DNA from: CAVPCZ01 sp963779225
Lineage (GTDB): Bacteria; Bacteroidota; Ignavibacteria; UBA10030; UBA6906
Length of the DNA stretch: 64,000 nt
Direction: 5' to 3'
NCBI GenBank assembly: GCA_963779225.1
Contig: CAVZWW010000003.1
Span: 992,001 to 1,056,000, forward strand
Both the position numbers and the translations under genes were made by a program. Shown one piece after another: positions 34,703-44,900 of this stretch (its first letter is position 1; every line of letters starts with the position of its first letter). A model generated the notes under the pieces. That model worked only from the letters and a program-made list of their open reading frames with translations. It was not told the origin of the DNA and did not search any database.

Positions 34703-34824
34703 CGTATACTGGTATTAGGGCAATTCTCACACCTGACAGGTCCGTCGGTTTGGACATGTTTCCGGGCCTGCTTTGCCCGGCACGCGATAATGATTCTATC
34801 ACTCACAGACGTTCGGGAGGAGCA

Positions 34825-36309
34825 ATGAAACCACTTGTACGGTTTTTTGTGCTGTGTCTGCTTGTCCTGGCTCTTGTTCCCGTTGCCCCCGCCCAGTGGA
34901 AGTGCCTCTATGCCACCTGGGATGACAGCGACATTGGCAATGCCATCGGGACGAATGCCGCTGCGGTGGGGGTGATCAAGAACGACATGTTTATCGCCCT
35001 TGCCTCCTCCTGGTCGGGCGCCACCACCACGGAGTGTTTCATTCTTCCGTACGTTGATGCCGACTCCGCAAAGGGAAGGATGTACGGCTACGGCTACGGA
35101 AGTAATGCAACGGGGGTCTTCCAGACCTGGACCGACGGAGGGTTTGACCAGGTGAGCATGTTCGAAGTCTGGAAAATCAAGGCGACTCCCGACAGCCTCA
35201 TCTACGTGGCCAACAACGATATGGACCACAATGTGCTTGTCTTTAAATACACTCAGGATACAATCACCGTGGTTCCGGATGCCGGCACGGGCGTGTATCC
35301 CCGGCAGCAGACCGGGGCGAACCGGATTCACGGCATCGACGTTGACGGGCTCGGATACGTGTATGTCTGCAACGATTCGAGCTTCGGGGTGACCGACGAC
35401 ATCAAGATCTACAAGCCCGTTAACCAATGGACGGCCTCGCACACCGATGCCCCGGTATCCACCGTCAATCTTCCAGACGGTGTGTACAGGGGGATTTCCG
35501 TCAGCCCGGACGGCACACTGCTGTTTGTCTCGGACTACGGCAATCGCCGGGTTCTGAAATACCGGGGGTCGCCGACAACCGGCTACACGCCCGATGCGGG
35601 ATTTTCGTTCACCATGTCACCCGCAGATACCATTTCAAGCACCGTGCTGGCTGCGCCGCTGGGTCTCGCCTATCTCTCGCCGAACAATATCCTCGCCGTT
35701 GCATGCCACGCGCAGCTTGGCGGAACGGGGATAGCGTACCGGTATGGACGCATCTATATGCTCAATCCAAACAACGGCGCGTTCATCTCTCCCGATACAC
35801 TAAAATATCAGATCGACGCGGCGAAGTGGAATTTTGATCTGACCGGTGGCTACCAGAACAGAACCGGCGGAACAATCCCGGGGAATGCATCCGGCTACAC
35901 TTCACCCTATGACGTGAAGTGGGACGAAACAGGGAATCTCTACACCGTGTCGCACTACGGATGGACAGTCGACAAGTGGGCCTTCGATGGAACGTTGCCG
36001 ACGATTACACTCACCGGCGTCGAAGAAATCGGTGGGACTCTCCCGAACGGCTATACGCTGGAGCAGAACTATCCAAACCCGTTTAACCCGACGACGAGCA
36101 TCGAATTCGGCATGCCGCATGCCGGCGAGGTTTCCCTGAAAGTGTACTCGGTGCTGGGCCAGGAAGTTGCCACACTTGTTGATGGAGTACAGTCGGCCGG
36201 TGTGTACCGTGTCACGTTCGACGCGCGCGGGCTTGCGAGCGGAACCTACTTCTCCATTCTGCGGGCAGAGGGAACGACGATTGTTCAACGGATGATCCTG
36301 TTGCGCTAA
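34825..36309 (+). CDS. Secreted NHL/SMP-like propeller with T9SS sorting domain (copy 1)
   Basis: The protein has 494 residues from the ATG at 34825 (GGGAGGAGC upstream), with a signal peptide to about P-A-Q. The mature protein starts W-K-C-L-Y-A-T-W-D-D and runs through propeller-like repeats such as I-H-G-I-D-V-D-G-L-G-Y-V-Y-V-C, Y-R-G-I-S-V-S-P-D-G-T-L-L-F-V-S-D-Y and Y-D-V-K-W-D-E-T-G-N-L-Y-T-V. The T9SS domain runs from N-Y-P-N-P-F-N-P (nt 36067) to R-M-I-L-L-R. The gene at 36588 is a close paralogue in tandem. Repeats of this type bind small ligands or proteins in other families; no catalytic residues can be named. Confidence 0.87.
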   Translation: MKPLVRFFVLCLLVLALVPVAPAQWKCLYATWDDSDIGNAIGTNAAAVGVIKNDMFIALASSWSGATTTECFILPYVDADSAKGRMYGYGYGSNATGVFQTWTDGGFDQVSMFEVWKIKATPDSLIYVANNDMDHNVLVFKYTQDTITVVPDAGTGVYPRQQTGANRIHGIDVDGLGYVYVCNDSSFGVTDDIKIYKPVNQWTASHTDAPVSTVNLPDGVYRGISVSPDGTLLFVSDYGNRRVLKYRGSPTTGYTPDAGFSFTMSPADTISSTVLAAPLGLAYLSPNNILAVACHAQLGGTGIAYRYGRIYMLNPNNGAFISPDTLKYQIDAAKWNFDLTGGYQNRTGGTIPGNASGYTSPYDVKWDETGNLYTVSHYGWTVDKWAFDGTLPTITLTGVEEIGGTLPNGYTLEQNYPNPFNPTTSIEFGMPHAGEVSLKVYSVLGQEVATLVDGVQSAGVYRVTFDARGLASGTYFSILRAEGTTIVQRMILLR

Positions 36310-36587
36310 GCGAGAACCATCTGCATCTTTCAACGAACGCCGGGGTCAGGTATACCGGGACAGTCCCGGTTGAGGCTGGATGCCGGTTGTTCTGTGGATC
36401 ATTCGGTCGGAGGCAGACGAAGGTTCTCCCGGCAACCCTGTTCCACGACAGGAAGTCATCGATTCGCTCTCGGGTCGTGTCCCGCGAGAGAGGGAATACC
36501 CCCGTGTTCAGGGCAGAAGAGCGTTGTGGGGGATCGTGTGTGTCAAACAGATGCTGTTGAATCACTCACCGATTTACAGGAGGAAAG

Positions 36588-38042
36588 ATGAAGCCATTCG
36601 TACGGATATGTCTCGTGATTCTGCTTGCGCTTTCGCTGGCCCAGGTCGCCGGCGCACAGTGGGAATGCCTCTACGTTACGCTGGATAACTCTGCCAACGG
36701 AACAGGGAACAGGACCACAGGGGTCGGGGTTATCAAAGAAGATATGTTTGTTGCCATGTGTACGAGGCCGGACACATACGCCTACATGATCCCCTACGTC
36801 AACGCCGATTCTCTGCTCGGAAGAAAATACTTTTACGGTTACGGCTCCGAGGCGTACCCCACGGGCACCCTGTATGAAGTATGGACAGACGGCGGGTTCG
36901 ATCAGGTGACGTTTCTCAATGCCTGGACGATTAAAGCGCGACCCGACAGCCTGATCTATATCGCCAACAACGATGCCGATCACAATGTGCTGGTGTACAA
37001 ATATGCCAATGACACTCTCTCCGTCGTGGATCCGTTCCCCCGTCAGCAGACGGGCAGCAATGGCATCTACGGCCTTGACGTCGACAACAACGGCTATGTC
37101 TACGTGTGTATCGACACGACCACCGGCGTGACAGAAGACCTGAAAGTCTATCGTCCGATCAGCACCTGGACGCCGGGGGGACACACCGATGCACCCATCA
37201 CCACCATCAACCTCCCGGATGGCGTGTACAAAGGGGTTGCCGTAAACGCCAATGGCAGCGCGATTTTCATTTCCGACTACGCGAACCGGAAAGTCATCAA
37301 GTACACCGGATCGCCGGCAACGGGATATACACTTGCGCCGGGCTTCTCCTTCAGCCTTGGCCCCCAGGACACTATCAGCGGAACGCCCCCGAAAAATGCA
37401 GGCCCCATCGGTCTGGCACATCTCCCCTCGAAGAACATACTCGCCGTCGTCTCTGACTCTCTCCTGAAGGCCACCGGCGTGCCCTACGGTTATGGACGTA
37501 TCTATCTGCTCAACGGCAACACCGGGGGGCTGATATCGACGGATACAAGCATGAATATGATCGACCAGGCGGCATGGAATCTGGCGATTTCAGGATCATA
37601 TCAGGCGCAAGGGGCCGGGAATGCTTCCGGGTACGCATCGACGATGGATGTGAAATGGGATGAGAATGAGAATCTCTACAGTCAATCGATGTACGGATGG
37701 ACGATAGAAAAATGGAAGTACAACGGTACGCTTCCCAGCTTCACCACGAGCGTTGAGCCGGTCGAAGGGTTGCAGCCGACGGGGTACACGCTCTCGCAGA
37801 ACTATCCGAACCCGTTCAACCCGACAACCACAATCGAGTTTTCGCTCCCGCAGTCGGCCTTCGTTACGCTGAAGGTGTTCGATGTGCTGGGACAGGAAGT
37901 TGCGCTGCTGGCGAACGAAACAAAAGCTGCAGGCACGTATCGCGCGACGTTTGACGCACACAACATCCCCAGCGGCACATACTTCTATTCGCTGCAGGCC
38001 GGATCGTACAGCGAAGTGAAGAGGATGGTGATTCTGAAGTAG
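36588..38042 (+). CDS. Secreted NHL/SMP-like propeller with T9SS sorting domain (copy 2)
   Basis: The 484-residue protein has AGGAGG 4 bases before the ATG and a signal peptide ending at G-A-Q. It is colinear with the gene at 34825: W-E-C-L-Y-V-T-L-D-N at the mature start, T-D-G-G-F-D-Q-V, P-D-S-L-I-Y-I-A-N-N-D-A-D-H-N-V-L-V, P-R-Q-Q-T-G, L-P-D-G-V-Y-K-G, and Y-G-W-T-I-E-K-W. The T9SS domain starts at nt 37800 and ends R-M-V-I-L-K. The pair clearly arose by tandem duplication. The 278-base gap before it contains only a short weak hairpin near 36354-36370 and no convincing promoter, so the two may be co-transcribed. Confidence 0.88.
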   Translation: MKPFVRICLVILLALSLAQVAGAQWECLYVTLDNSANGTGNRTTGVGVIKEDMFVAMCTRPDTYAYMIPYVNADSLLGRKYFYGYGSEAYPTGTLYEVWTDGGFDQVTFLNAWTIKARPDSLIYIANNDADHNVLVYKYANDTLSVVDPFPRQQTGSNGIYGLDVDNNGYVYVCIDTTTGVTEDLKVYRPISTWTPGGHTDAPITTINLPDGVYKGVAVNANGSAIFISDYANRKVIKYTGSPATGYTLAPGFSFSLGPQDTISGTPPKNAGPIGLAHLPSKNILAVVSDSLLKATGVPYGYGRIYLLNGNTGGLISTDTSMNMIDQAAWNLAISGSYQAQGAGNASGYASTMDVKWDENENLYSQSMYGWTIEKWKYNGTLPSFTTSVEPVEGLQPTGYTLSQNYPNPFNPTTTIEFSLPQSAFVTLKVFDVLGQEVALLANETKAAGTYRATFDAHNIPSGTYFYSLQAGSYSEVKRMVILK

Positions 38043-38128
38043 TATGGCGCGGCAGATCTCGGGGCCTCCGGAGTCAAAGTGCCGGAAGGACCGGGACGAT
38101 GCATCGTCAGAGATGTTGCAGAATACTC

Positions 38129-38160
38129 CAGCGAGGTCCCGCCCCGGCGGGACCTCGCTG
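38129..38160 (+). terminator. Terminator hairpin
   Basis: A perfect 14-bp stem (cagcgaggtcccgc 38129-38142; gcgggacctcgctg 38147-38160) with a 4-base loop, 86 bases after the stop of the second propeller. There is no T-run, but the stem is very stable. Confidence 0.7.
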
Positions 38161-38372
38161 CGTGTACGCAGGTGCACCCCCGTTCCTATGAGCGCCGGCG
38201 ATACGAACCGCCATGACCGTTGTCCATTTGCTACGACAGTCCGCAAGAGGTCATGGCATCATTCATCCCTCCGAGCAGCGGAAGGACTTCGTGACCGTCA
38301 TCCATCTGGATCCGGCCGCGTGTACACTGTCGTGTCTGTCACCCATGTGTCCGTCCGCTCTTTGGTTCCTCA

Positions 38373-38401
38373 TTGAACTTCACGGCATTTTGCCGTAGGT
38401 T
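38373..38401 (+). promoter_or_regulatory. Promoter-like boxes with a palindrome in the spacer
   Basis: TTGAAC (38373-38378), a 17-base spacer and TAGGTT (38396-38401). The spacer contains the inverted repeat acggca-ttt-tgccgt (38382-38396), a possible operator. Transcription from here would start after an ATG at 38373, supporting 38436 as the translation start. Confidence 0.5.
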
Positions 38402-38435
38402 ATTCCGGGAAGCAGAACAGAAAGTGGATTGCAGG

Positions 38436-40796
38436 ATGAGATCGTTCTTCTCTCTATCGGATGGTTGCTCCTCCGGGTTGCCCGCCATTGCGTGGATCGT
38501 GCCTGTCTGGTTGTTCATGGCAGGACCGGCAATTGCGCAGGTCGACACCACCACGCATGGCTGGCCCGTTGCGCCGTTCTTCTCGACGCATCCGATCACC
38601 GGAGTATTCTGCGAGTTCCGCAATACGCTCACCAGCGATCATTTCCACAACGGCGTGGATATCCCCAGGGCGGACGGTACTCCGGTCTATCCCGTGTACG
38701 ACGGAGTGGTGACAGCCATTGGAACAACAGCAAATTCGGGGGACAACGCATACGTGCGGGTCAGATATTCCGTCAGCGGTCTCACGAAGAGCGACGCCTA
38801 CGTCCACATCAACCCCAACCCGCTCCTGTATGTCGGAGGTCCGGTGGTCGCCTACCAGACGGTACTGGGGACCATTCTGCCGGGGCTCGGGCATACCCAC
38901 TTCACCCACGGTCTCTCCGGTGCGGAGATGAATGCCATCCGCCCGGTGGGAGGATTCACGCCCTACATCGACCTGTACCCGCCCCGCATCATGTCTGTCC
39001 GGTTTTTTCTGGACGAATCTTCGACGGAGTTTCTGGGCGGCCGTCTGAGCGGGCCCGTCGACATCCGCGTGCACATCCAGGAGACCAGCGCCGGCACGCC
39101 GTCCGACGTGAGCTCATCCACGTCGAACAACGGCACGTACATCGTGGGCTACAAAATTCTTTCCGCGGATCGCACAACCGTCGTCTATGAACCTCCCTCC
39201 GCCGGCGTCCGGTTCAGGTTTGACCGGCAGCCCTCAAACAACGACGTTCACCGGGTCTTTGCGTCGGGTTCCGATCTCTCGACCCACATCTATACGATCA
39301 CCAACGGGAACGGCGCCGATATGGTGAACAGCACAAAATCGGTGCCGAACAATTTTTGGAACACCGAGACGTTGCCGGTCGGATCCTATACAGTGATGGT
39401 CTTTGCCGAGGACACACGCCGGCTCACCGACACGGCGTATCTCCCTGTCACCGTGGAACGCGGTGATCTCGTGGCGCCCGCGCCCCCCGTGTTGAAGGCC
39501 GTGCTCAACGACAGTACGAACCGGGTGACGATCTCCTGGTATCCGAATACGGAACCGGATCTTCTGGGGTACCGCCTCTTCTATTCTCTTGACGGGACGG
39601 TGTGGACACAGCGTGACAATGAGACGCGCCTCACCCGATTCACCACATCTGTTTCATATGACAACATCAGCGGAGGGAGGACTTTCTTCCGGCTCGCGGC
39701 GGTGGACTCCGCGTCCCCCACCAATGTCAGCCAGTACAGCGATGTGTACGGGCTCCGGCTCAACAGTTCCACAACGAAGACACTGATCGTAGACGGTTTT
39801 GACAGGACAGAAGGGTCCGGCAGTTATCATCTGCCGTCGCACCCGTTTGTGATGACGAATGGATTCTCGGTGGCCGGCGATTTCAGTTCGTGTGCAAACG
39901 AGGCGCTTCTGGACGGGTCGGTCGGACTCGGATCATATGCCGTGGTACTCTGGGTTCTCGGCGACGAATCCACGTCCGATGAAACCTTCTCCTCTGCAGA
40001 ACAGGGATTGGTGCAGGTGTTTCTGCAGCACGGGGGAAAGCTCTGTGTGAGCGGGTCGGAAATCGGATACGATCTGGACAGAACTTCCGGACCCTCACAG
40101 GCGGACCGGGATTTCCTGCATGATTTTCTCAAGACGGCATATGTGGCCGATGATGCCAACGACCCTACGGCCACAGGAGTATCGGGTTCATTGTTCGAGG
40201 GACTCTCGCTGCGATATGGAATCGTGGCCGAAGGTGCTCCGTATGAAGAGGATTGGCCGGATGTGCTGGCACCGATGAACGGGGCGGGTGCTTCGATGTC
40301 GTACGGTGCGAGCGGTACGGCAGGTACCGCCGGCATCACATTCTCGGGTCTTTTCCCCGGCGGCGTGCGTCCGGGTGCCGTGATGGTTCTGGGCTTTCCG
40401 TTCGAGACGATCACGGAGAGAGGAAAACGTGATTCACTGATGTCCCGGATATTCACCTTTTTTGGGGGTGTCACGGGGGTGAATCACTCCATTCTGCCTC
40501 CCCCTGTTGCGGGCACCTTTGCGCTTGAACAAAACTACCCCAACCCGTTCAATCCAACGACGGCGATAAGGTATCAAATCGGTGGGGATGGAGATCGGGG
40601 GTCGGGGGCCGGCCATGTGAGGCTGGCGGTCTACGATGTTCTGGGCCGCGAAGTGGCACTGCTGGTAGACGAGGTGCAGGAATCGGGGCTTCACGATGTG
40701 ACATGGGATGCCCGGAATGTCGCGAGCGGTGTCTACTACTACCGCCTCACAGCCGGATCGTCAGTTGCCGTACGGACGATGACGGTGCTGAAATGA
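38436..40796 (+). CDS. Secreted LytM/M23-type peptidase-like protein with T9SS sorting domain
   Basis: The protein has 786 residues from the ATG at 38436. After the signal peptide (to about A-I-A-Q, 35) comes a LytM-like domain with all expected metal positions: H-N-G-V-D-I (His71, Asp75), Y-V-H-I (His124) and H-T-H-F (His153, His155). M23 enzymes cut peptidoglycan cross-bridges or other glycine-rich peptides; here the V-Y-D-G-V-V-T-A-I-G core is also conserved. A fibronectin-type region (about 360-450), a domain resembling a glutamine-amidotransferase-like fold without a clear active site, and the T9SS tail (N-Y-P-N-P-F-N-P, nt 40533) follow. M23 plus T9SS tail suggests action at or outside the cell surface. 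Its stop overlaps the next start by 4 bases. Confidence 0.85.
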   Translation: MRSFFSLSDGCSSGLPAIAWIVPVWLFMAGPAIAQVDTTTHGWPVAPFFSTHPITGVFCEFRNTLTSDHFHNGVDIPRADGTPVYPVYDGVVTAIGTTANSGDNAYVRVRYSVSGLTKSDAYVHINPNPLLYVGGPVVAYQTVLGTILPGLGHTHFTHGLSGAEMNAIRPVGGFTPYIDLYPPRIMSVRFFLDESSTEFLGGRLSGPVDIRVHIQETSAGTPSDVSSSTSNNGTYIVGYKILSADRTTVVYEPPSAGVRFRFDRQPSNNDVHRVFASGSDLSTHIYTITNGNGADMVNSTKSVPNNFWNTETLPVGSYTVMVFAEDTRRLTDTAYLPVTVERGDLVAPAPPVLKAVLNDSTNRVTISWYPNTEPDLLGYRLFYSLDGTVWTQRDNETRLTRFTTSVSYDNISGGRTFFRLAAVDSASPTNVSQYSDVYGLRLNSSTTKTLIVDGFDRTEGSGSYHLPSHPFVMTNGFSVAGDFSSCANEALLDGSVGLGSYAVVLWVLGDESTSDETFSSAEQGLVQVFLQHGGKLCVSGSEIGYDLDRTSGPSQADRDFLHDFLKTAYVADDANDPTATGVSGSLFEGLSLRYGIVAEGAPYEEDWPDVLAPMNGAGASMSYGASGTAGTAGITFSGLFPGGVRPGAVMVLGFPFETITERGKRDSLMSRIFTFFGGVTGVNHSILPPPVAGTFALEQNYPNPFNPTTAIRYQIGGDGDRGSGAGHVRLAVYDVLGREVALLVDEVQESGLHDVTWDARNVASGVYYYRLTAGSSVAVRTMTVLK

Positions 40797-41794
40797 GGAC
40801 CCTGAAATGCATACCCGGCCTTCTCCTGATGTATTTTTCTCTGTTCTCGCCGGCGACAGCGCAGCGGAACGGAGAGGCGTCTGCGAGAGTAACTATCCAT
40901 GCGGGGGCCAGGAAATGGCCGGAATCCAACCGGTGGATGGCAACCGTGACGCGGAGCGGGGAAGAGGGGACATACACGTTGGAGAAAGAAGTTCCATACG
41001 GTGCGCCCTACCCGGCCATTTTGACCATTGCTCCTGACGGCCGGAGCCTGGTGGTGGATTCCTTTGACGGGGTGGTGGAATTGTATGACGGTGCGGGCGT
41101 CCTTGTTTCCGCATGGAAACCCCTTGGAGAACGGGGACCGGATCACGAGCGGATTTTGAAATGCCTTCCCGCCAAAGATGGAGTATTGTTCCTCTGTTCT
41201 GAACCCGGGTCGGGCAGCGCCCGTTTGATCAGGACCGACAAAAGTCTGGAGAGACTCTGGTCTCGAGATCTCTCCGGTCAATCAGCTGGAGAACTGGCGG
41301 TGTCGGGGGACGGCAGTATCGTTGCCGTTTGTTCGTATTCATCCGAACCCGAATTTCTCTTTGAGACGCTGATAATGAATGACGGTGGATCGGTTCTTCG
41401 CGCTTTGCCGTCCCTGTTCCGCACGGCAGATTTTGACGTCACTGATGATCGATACCTTCTGACAGATGGCCGTAGTGTGGTCACCGGCATGCTCCGGGGT
41501 GAATCGACCGTTGCCGTGTGGCGTCTTCCGGAGGGGGAGAATGTTGTAAGTAGTGCCCGCCTGATTCCCGGTGGCGGTTTTGTACTGGTTCTCCAGCGTG
41601 TGCAGACAAATGCCGACGGTCTGCTTTATGTAGAACCGGAACTCCTCGCTTTCGACAGTGCATCTCGGATTATCGGAAGACGAAAACTGGATGGAAAGTC
41701 AGAGCGCCAGGCAGCACTTCTTCTGGATTCCGATACGATCTCGGTCGTGGTTGGCGAGGCGTCCTTCCAATATCGTCTAAGTGATTTGAAATAA
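40793..41794 (+). CDS. Secreted protein of unknown function, propeller-like, coupled to the M23 gene
   Basis: The protein has 333 residues. The ATG at 40793 overlaps the previous TGA (ATGA), indicating translational coupling with the M23-T9SS gene. The signal peptide is M-R-T-L-K-C-I-P-G-L-L-L-M-Y-F... ending near A-T-A-Q. The rest is beta-rich with blade-like phrases (L-T-I-A-P-D-G-R-S-L-V-V-D, L-A-V-S-G-D-G-S-I-V-A-V-C). No T9SS tail is present, so it probably stays in the periplasm. I do not recognise a family. A role as a regulator or partner of the M23 protein is inferred only from the coupling. Confidence 0.75.
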   Translation: MRTLKCIPGLLLMYFSLFSPATAQRNGEASARVTIHAGARKWPESNRWMATVTRSGEEGTYTLEKEVPYGAPYPAILTIAPDGRSLVVDSFDGVVELYDGAGVLVSAWKPLGERGPDHERILKCLPAKDGVLFLCSEPGSGSARLIRTDKSLERLWSRDLSGQSAGELAVSGDGSIVAVCSYSSEPEFLFETLIMNDGGSVLRALPSLFRTADFDVTDDRYLLTDGRSVVTGMLRGESTVAVWRLPEGENVVSSARLIPGGGFVLVLQRVQTNADGLLYVEPELLAFDSASRIIGRRKLDGKSERQAALLLDSDTISVVVGEASFQYRLSDLK

Positions 41795-41829
41795 ACAGTT
41801 TATGAAGTAAACGGTCCACATTCTTCTTC

Positions 41830-41858
41830 TTGACACTTCAGAAGAGGTTTACTATATT
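41830..41858 (+). promoter_or_regulatory. Promoter for cassette C
   Basis: TTGACA (41830-41835), exactly 17 bases, TATATT (41853-41858). It is the only clear signal in the 183-base gap, giving a leader of about 110 bases before the receptor ATG at 41978, which has AGGAG upstream. Confidence 0.78.
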
Positions 41859-41977
41859 GACTTTACTGATCGCCTTGGGCAGTCCTGGTTTTCTCATGAC
41901 TTCCTCATCCACAGGCAATCCACAAGTTTCTTCTTTCCCCGGTTGTTGATCAGCATTCTACTATTTCAGGAGCATTT

Positions 41978-44900
41978 ATGAAGGTGTTTGCTACTCTGTG
42001 CACCGCTGCCCTGATCCTCCTCACCACAGTCGCATTTTCCGGAACGACCGGCAAGCTTGCCGGGACGGTGAAGGACTCCAAGACGGGCGAACCGCTGCCC
42101 AGCGCGAACGTCGTCATCGAAGGAACAACGCTCGGCGCAGCAACGAATCCTGACGGCTATTTCGCCATTCTCAACATCCCCCCCGGAAGTTACCGTGTTG
42201 TGGCGAACCTTGTGGGATACAAACAGGCCTCGGCGGTCAATGTCCGTGTGGACATCGACCAGACGACCGATCTGAACCTCCGGATGAACGAAGAAGCCAT
42301 CACCGGCGAAGAAGTGACGGTGGTAGCTTCCCGGCCGGTGGTGCAGAAGGACGTAGCCGCCAGCCGTGCGAACATTGAAGCGGGCGAAATCCAGAAACTC
42401 CCCGTGACAAGCGTGCAGAGCGTGATAACGCTGCAGGCGGGCATCCAGGGTGATCTGGTGATTCGCGGGGGCGGGAGAGACCAGACCGCATTCGTCATGG
42501 ATGGCATGATGTTGCGCGACGAGCGTACCAACCAGCCATTCACAGGAATCAGTCTGAGTTCAATTCAGGACGTGCAGGTTCAAACCGGTGGTTTCAGTGC
42601 CGAATACGGAAACATCCGTTCGGGCGTAGTAAATGTTGTAACGCGCGAAGGAGGGAGATCGAACTACAGCTTCAATGTCATCGGGCGCTACCGGCCGGCG
42701 GCACCGAAGCATTTCGGTGCGTCCATCTATGATTTCAACTCGTACTGGGTCCGGCCGTACGTTGACGATGCCGTGGCCTGGACCGGCACCTCGACTTTGG
42801 GTTCTGATGGACAGCCGGTGTGGGATCAGTGGACACAGGCACAGTATCCGGATTTCGAGGGGTGGAACAGCGTCTCGCAGAAGTTGCTTGCAAGCGGTGT
42901 CACTCTCTCTCCGGCGGCGGCACAGGAGGTCTGGTTGTGGGAGCATAGACGGCAGGCGGAAGTCAACGCCCCCGACTGGGATGTGGATATGGGATTTGGA
43001 GGTCCTGTCCCGTTCATTTCCGAGCAATTGGGTAATCTCCGTTTCTTTGCCTCGTATCGCCAGCAATCCACGCAATACCTTGTTCCTCTTTCCCGGAATG
43101 GCTACCAGGAATACAACGGTCAGTTGAAGATCACCTCCGACGTCGGACCGGGTATGAAGCTGATGGTCTCCGGCCTGATCGCAAAACTGGATGGCACGAA
43201 CGACAACAACGTCGGGAATGCGGGGATGTTCCGCACCGCGTCCGATATCGCCGCGTCACTCACCAGTGCGAACAGTGTTTCCGGCTACGTTGACGCACGG
43301 TTCTTCGGGACGGACTACTGGGCCCCGACCACGACAAATATCAAGATGTTTGGTGCAAAGTTCTCGCATGCAATCAGCTCATCGACCTTCTACGAAGCAA
43401 CGGTTCAAACATATTTCCAGGGCACCGATACGAGCCCGGGAACCCTGAGGGATACGGAGAAGAAGTTCCTCTTCGGGAACAACTACTATGTGGATGTGGC
43501 CCCGCTGGGTTATATGCCCTATCCCAGTACGGGAATTACCGGGTTGCGCATGGGTGTGGGTATGAGCAACTCGCGCGACAGGAGCCGCGTACAGTCGACG
43601 AATCTGAGATTTGACATGACCAGTCAGCTGGACAAGTACAACCAGGTGAAGGCGGGCCTGGAGTTCAGCTACACGGATAACAATGTCGAATCCTACAATG
43701 AAGACATTGTTCTCCCGACCGGCCGTTACGACGGGAGCTGGCACAACTATCCGCTCCGCGGCGCGCTCTACTTGCAGGACAAGCTGGAATTTGAAGGCAT
43801 GATTGCCAATCTCGGTGTGCGTGTCGAATACCTGAATCCGAACGGGGACTGGATCGATTACCAGGAGGATCCATTCAACAGTGTCTTTGCGGGGGGGGAT
43901 CTCTACCAGGTCTTCCCGGTAATCTCCGCGCCGGCGACACTGACTGTAAGCCCCCGTCTGGCCATCGCATTCCCCATTTCCGACGAAGCGAAGTTGTTTT
44001 TCAACTACGGGCATTTCCGTCAGGTGCCGGATCCGACCAACGTGTTCATGCTGTCGCGGTACACGGACAACGAACAGGTCCGGAGTATCGCCGATCCCGG
44101 AGCGCCATTCCCGATGACCGTCGCCTACGAGCTTGGTTTTGAGCACAGTCTGCTTGACGAGTATCTGCTCCGCGCAGCCGCGTACTACAAGGATGTTTCC
44201 AACCAGGGGAAGACCGTCACGTATGTCGGCCGCAACTCGCTGGTGAATTATACGCAGCGCACCAGCAATTCGTATCAGGACATCCGCGGTTTCGAGCTTA
44301 CGGTCAGCAAGAACCGCGGAAAGTGGGTCCAGGGGTTCATCAACTACACCTACAGTGTTGTTACGGCGGGGTACTTCGGTCTCGGGTACCAATACGAGAG
44401 TGCGGCGGACCAGCGGAACTATGAACGGACGAACGTGTACCAGGAGAAACCGATTCCGCAGCCGTACGCACGGGCGAACATCGATTTCTTCACGCCGCCG
44501 GAATTCGGACCCGAGGTTATCGGCCTGAGCCTCCTCGGCGACTGGCGTTTGAATTTCATCGGATCCTGGTCTGCCGGCCGCTACGACACATGGGCGGGCG
44601 GGGGAACCATCCAGGGGCTGCAGTACAACGTGCAGTGGAAAGACTACTGGAACGTGGATATGCGTCTCAGCAAGAATTTCCAGTTCGGCAACGCGAACCT
44701 GCAGTTCTTCATCGACGTTTCCAATCTCCTGAACTTCCGGTACTTCCCCGGGACCTACGGGTTCTTCGGCAATCGTGACTACGACAACTACATGAAGTCA
44801 CTCCACCTGCCGGAATTTCCCGCGCAATTCGCGACGGCGATCGGCTATCAGAATATTGCGGGTGAGGACCGGCCCGGAGAAGTGCGAAAAGAAGGTGTGC

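Larger units (their letters stand above)
34517..34824. other. 308-base divergent promoter region
   Basis: No gene is seen. This A+T-rich gap separates the minus-strand cassette B receptor from the plus-strand propeller at 34825. It holds two back-to-back promoters whose -35 boxes are only about 8 bases apart, and GGGAGGAGC just before 34825. Confidence 0.6.
38043..38435 (+). other. 393-base intergenic region with terminator and promoter
   Basis: No gene is supported here. The left part holds the terminator at 38129-38160, the middle shows nothing recognisable, and the right end holds the promoter-like pair at 38373-38401 for the M23 gene. Confidence 0.6.

Noticed and set aside
36354..36370. 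Terminator after the first propeller copy
   Set aside because: Only a 7-bp stem with a 3-base loop and no T-run; too weak to call.
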